64,000 nucleotides of DNA from M3007 sp046160345 (GTDB lineage Bacteria > Bacteroidota > Bacteroidia > Chitinophagales > Saprospiraceae), in the NCBI GenBank assembly GCA_046160345.1, contig JBJXGO010000127.1, forward strand, positions 1-64,000, written 5' to 3'. Shown here piece by piece: positions 62,473 through 64,000 of this stretch. A program made the position numbers and the translations under genes. How positions within the stretch are numbered: the stretch's first letter is position 1; every line of letters starts with the position of its first letter. The notes beneath the pieces were generated by a model. The model did no database searches. It saw nothing but the letters and a program-made list of their open reading frames with translations, and had not been told where the DNA came from.

Positions 62473-63462
62473 ATGCCCAATCTACTGTTTTTCGGCGCCA
62501 ACCCTATCAGCCTGCAAACTGCGGTCTTTGCCCGCGAACAGGGCTTCGAATGTGTAATAATGGCCGATCTAGATCAATGTAAAAAAATGGAGATCGCTGC
62601 CAGACAGGCGGAGATCGAGCTCATAGCAGCTGATAAGCCCGAGGGCTTACCCATTGAGCAATGGATAAAAAACGATCGCCCTACCCTGCCCATTTCCATC
62701 GGCGCACCCTGGTTTTTTAGTCCTGATTTTCTGGAAAAAAGAATGGGAGGTCTTCTACTCAACCTCCACGGCACTCACTTGCCCCGTTCCAGGGGAGGCA
62801 CCATGTTTTCCTGGCAAATTCTGAGCGGTCAGCGAACCGGAATATGCCTTTTGCACCAAATGACCGAACGCCTGGATGCCGGACCAGTCATTGATCATGA
62901 GGAGTTTATTTACCCGGCTTATTGCAGGAAACCAATAGATTTTATTCACTATTACGAAGAAAAAAATCTGGCATTTCTGAAGCGTTTTCTGCCAAATTGG
63001 GTGAATAATGTCTTCAAAATGCCCCTGGAAGCCCAATCTGAATACCTCTCCACGTATTGGCCCCGACTCCGCGCCGAGCTGCATGGCTGGTTAGACTGGA
63101 ACTGGCCTTTCATCGAACTGGAACGTTTCATTTGCGCCTTCGATGAGCCCTATGGCGGAGCACGCTGCCGATGGCGCGCTCAAGAAATCATTGTCCGCGA
63201 TGCCTGGGCACAATCGCTGGATGGGCACACCCACCCGTTTCAATGGGGTTTGGTGACGCGCAACAACGGCCAATGGCTAAATGTCGCGGCCCAGGGAGGC
63301 GAAATATTGATCTGTTCTGTTCAGGACTCGAATGGCCGGGATCTGTTGCCTTTGATTAAACCCGGCGACCGGCTATACAGCAGCCCTGGCGATTTGGAGA
63401 ATGCGCTCCACCGCGTGGTAAAAACGAACAAGGGGCTTGAAATTCAATCCAATAAACCATGA
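62473..63462 (+). CDS. Formyltransferase family protein (sugar N-formyltransferase-like)
   Basis: A 329-residue protein from ATG 62473 (MPNLLFFGANPISLQTAV), directly after the FemAB-like gene. The formyl-transfer motif is NLHGTHLPRSRGGTMFSWQIL, with MTERLDAGPVI after it, as in Fmt, ArnA and sugar N-formyltransferases. A C-terminal domain with GARCRWRAQEIIVRDAW follows. Given its neighbours it probably formylates an amino sugar; a methionyl-tRNA role is unlikely here. Confidence 0.85.
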   Translation: MPNLLFFGANPISLQTAVFAREQGFECVIMADLDQCKKMEIAARQAEIELIAADKPEGLPIEQWIKNDRPTLPISIGAPWFFSPDFLEKRMGGLLLNLHGTHLPRSRGGTMFSWQILSGQRTGICLLHQMTERLDAGPVIDHEEFIYPAYCRKPIDFIHYYEEKNLAFLKRFLPNWVNNVFKMPLEAQSEYLSTYWPRLRAELHGWLDWNWPFIELERFICAFDEPYGGARCRWRAQEIIVRDAWAQSLDGHTHPFQWGLVTRNNGQWLNVAAQGGEILICSVQDSNGRDLLPLIKPGDRLYSSPGDLENALHRVVKTNKGLEIQSNKP

Positions 63463-64000
63463 GTCTTTTAGCCGTCAATTTTCACTATTTTCGGGAGACG
63501 AGCTACAAATCAGGCATTTATCCTACCACCCGGATGAAATTGGAAAAACAATTGGACGCTTTGAGTCGGGTGTACAAATTCGTGTCTCAGGAAGAAATCG
63601 CTTCCTGGGTGCAGGAGCGGGCAATCCCAAATGGCAACCATTGTGTTTTCACCCTGGACGATGGGTTAAAGGAGCAAATGGAGGTCTTCGATTTCCTTAA
63701 CTCCAAAGGGATACCAGCCATCTTTTACGTACCGACTGACCCGATCCGACATCAAAAAGTGCTGCCTACGCACCAGCTTCATTACGTGCGCACTCAATTG
63801 GACGACAAAGAAATTTTTGATTTCTTTCAACAACATACATCGATCGCAACCTATCAGTTTGACGATCAATTGCTTGAAAACCAATACCGTTACGACGATA
63901 CCCTGGCACGGCGGGTAAAATTTTACCTCAATTTTGTGTTGCCGGAAAAGGAAAAAACAAGACTCGTTCAGCAACTGTTTGAGGCTTTAGTGTCCGATGA
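63459..64000 (+). CDS. Polysaccharide deacetylase-like protein (partial)
   Basis: Begins at ATG 63459, overlapping the formyltransferase by 4 bp, and is cut by the window end after about 180 codons. FTLDDGLKEQMEVFDFLNSKGIPAIFYVPT carries the NodB-type first motif (TLDDG) of metal-dependent polysaccharide deacetylases. It may deacetylate a precursor or the polymer of this locus. The remaining motifs lie outside the window. Confidence 0.8.
   Translation, partial: MSLLAVNFHYFRETSYKSGIYPTTRMKLEKQLDALSRVYKFVSQEEIASWVQERAIPNGNHCVFTLDDGLKEQMEVFDFLNSKGIPAIFYVPTDPIRHQKVLPTHQLHYVRTQLDDKEIFDFFQQHTSIATYQFDDQLLENQYRYDDTLARRVKFYLNFVLPEKEKTRLVQQLFEALVSD

Noticed and set aside
1..64000. tRNA, rRNA, tmRNA and RNase P genes
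   Set aside because: No clover-leaf ends, rRNA signatures or conserved RNA motifs were recognised by eye; a covariance search was not possible.

Overview
The window looks like chromosomal DNA of a member of the Bacteroidota, probably a Saprospiria-like lineage (lineage is inference). Several secreted proteins end in C-terminal domains of the type IX secretion system (T9SS). Many genes follow a TAnnTTTG box (the Bacteroidota -7 promoter element), and Shine-Dalgarno sequences are scarce. The division and cell wall (dcw) cluster has the Bacteroidota order and lacks murF and ddl. No rRNA, tRNA or CRISPR array was seen.

Layout. 1-14427: partial NA37 nucleoid protein, two secreted or surface proteins (one with collagen-like repeats), two outer-membrane barrel proteins, a glycosyltransferase, engB with an acyltransferase, a large T9SS surface protein, an enoyl-CoA hydratase, a DUF433/DUF5615 toxin-antitoxin-like pair and a DEAD-box-type helicase. 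14432-18819: accessory island with a XisH/XisI pair, the tail of a second XisI, an orphan antitoxin-like gene, a TIR-membrane-DUF1573 gene interrupted by an in-frame TAG, an AAA/DUF234 ATPase behind two 41-bp operator-like repeats, and two inverted-repeat elements.

18998-38242 (minus strand): complete dcw cluster mraZ-rsmH-ftsL-ftsI-murE-mraY-murD-[GT4]-ftsW-murG-[lipoprotein-HepT-MntA::]murC-[lipoprotein]-ftsQ-ftsA-ftsZ. Extra genes interrupt it at three points. The most striking is a HEPN/MNT (HepT/MntA-type) toxin-antitoxin pair whose MNT antitoxin reading frame runs without a stop into MurC, giving a 567-residue ORF. Perfect or near-perfect palindromes lie inside murE and murD and directly upstream of mraY.

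38746-49770: OmpA/TSP3 protein, DUF72 protein, T9SS proteins, phosphoesterase lipoprotein, subtilisin-like protease (with a duplicated fragment of its 3' end nearby), HerA-like ATPase and a Nudix hydrolase. 49893-64000: surface polysaccharide locus, opened by a winged-helix/degenerate-nucleotidyltransferase regulator. It carries UDP-sugar dehydrogenase, aminotransferase, Gfo/Idh/MocA oxidoreductase and WbpP-like epimerase genes, Wza and Wzc export/kinase genes, then NeuB-like, NeuC-like, FemAB-like, formyltransferase and deacetylase genes. Two decayed genes (SRPBCC and VOC) sit inside it. The locus continues past the right edge.
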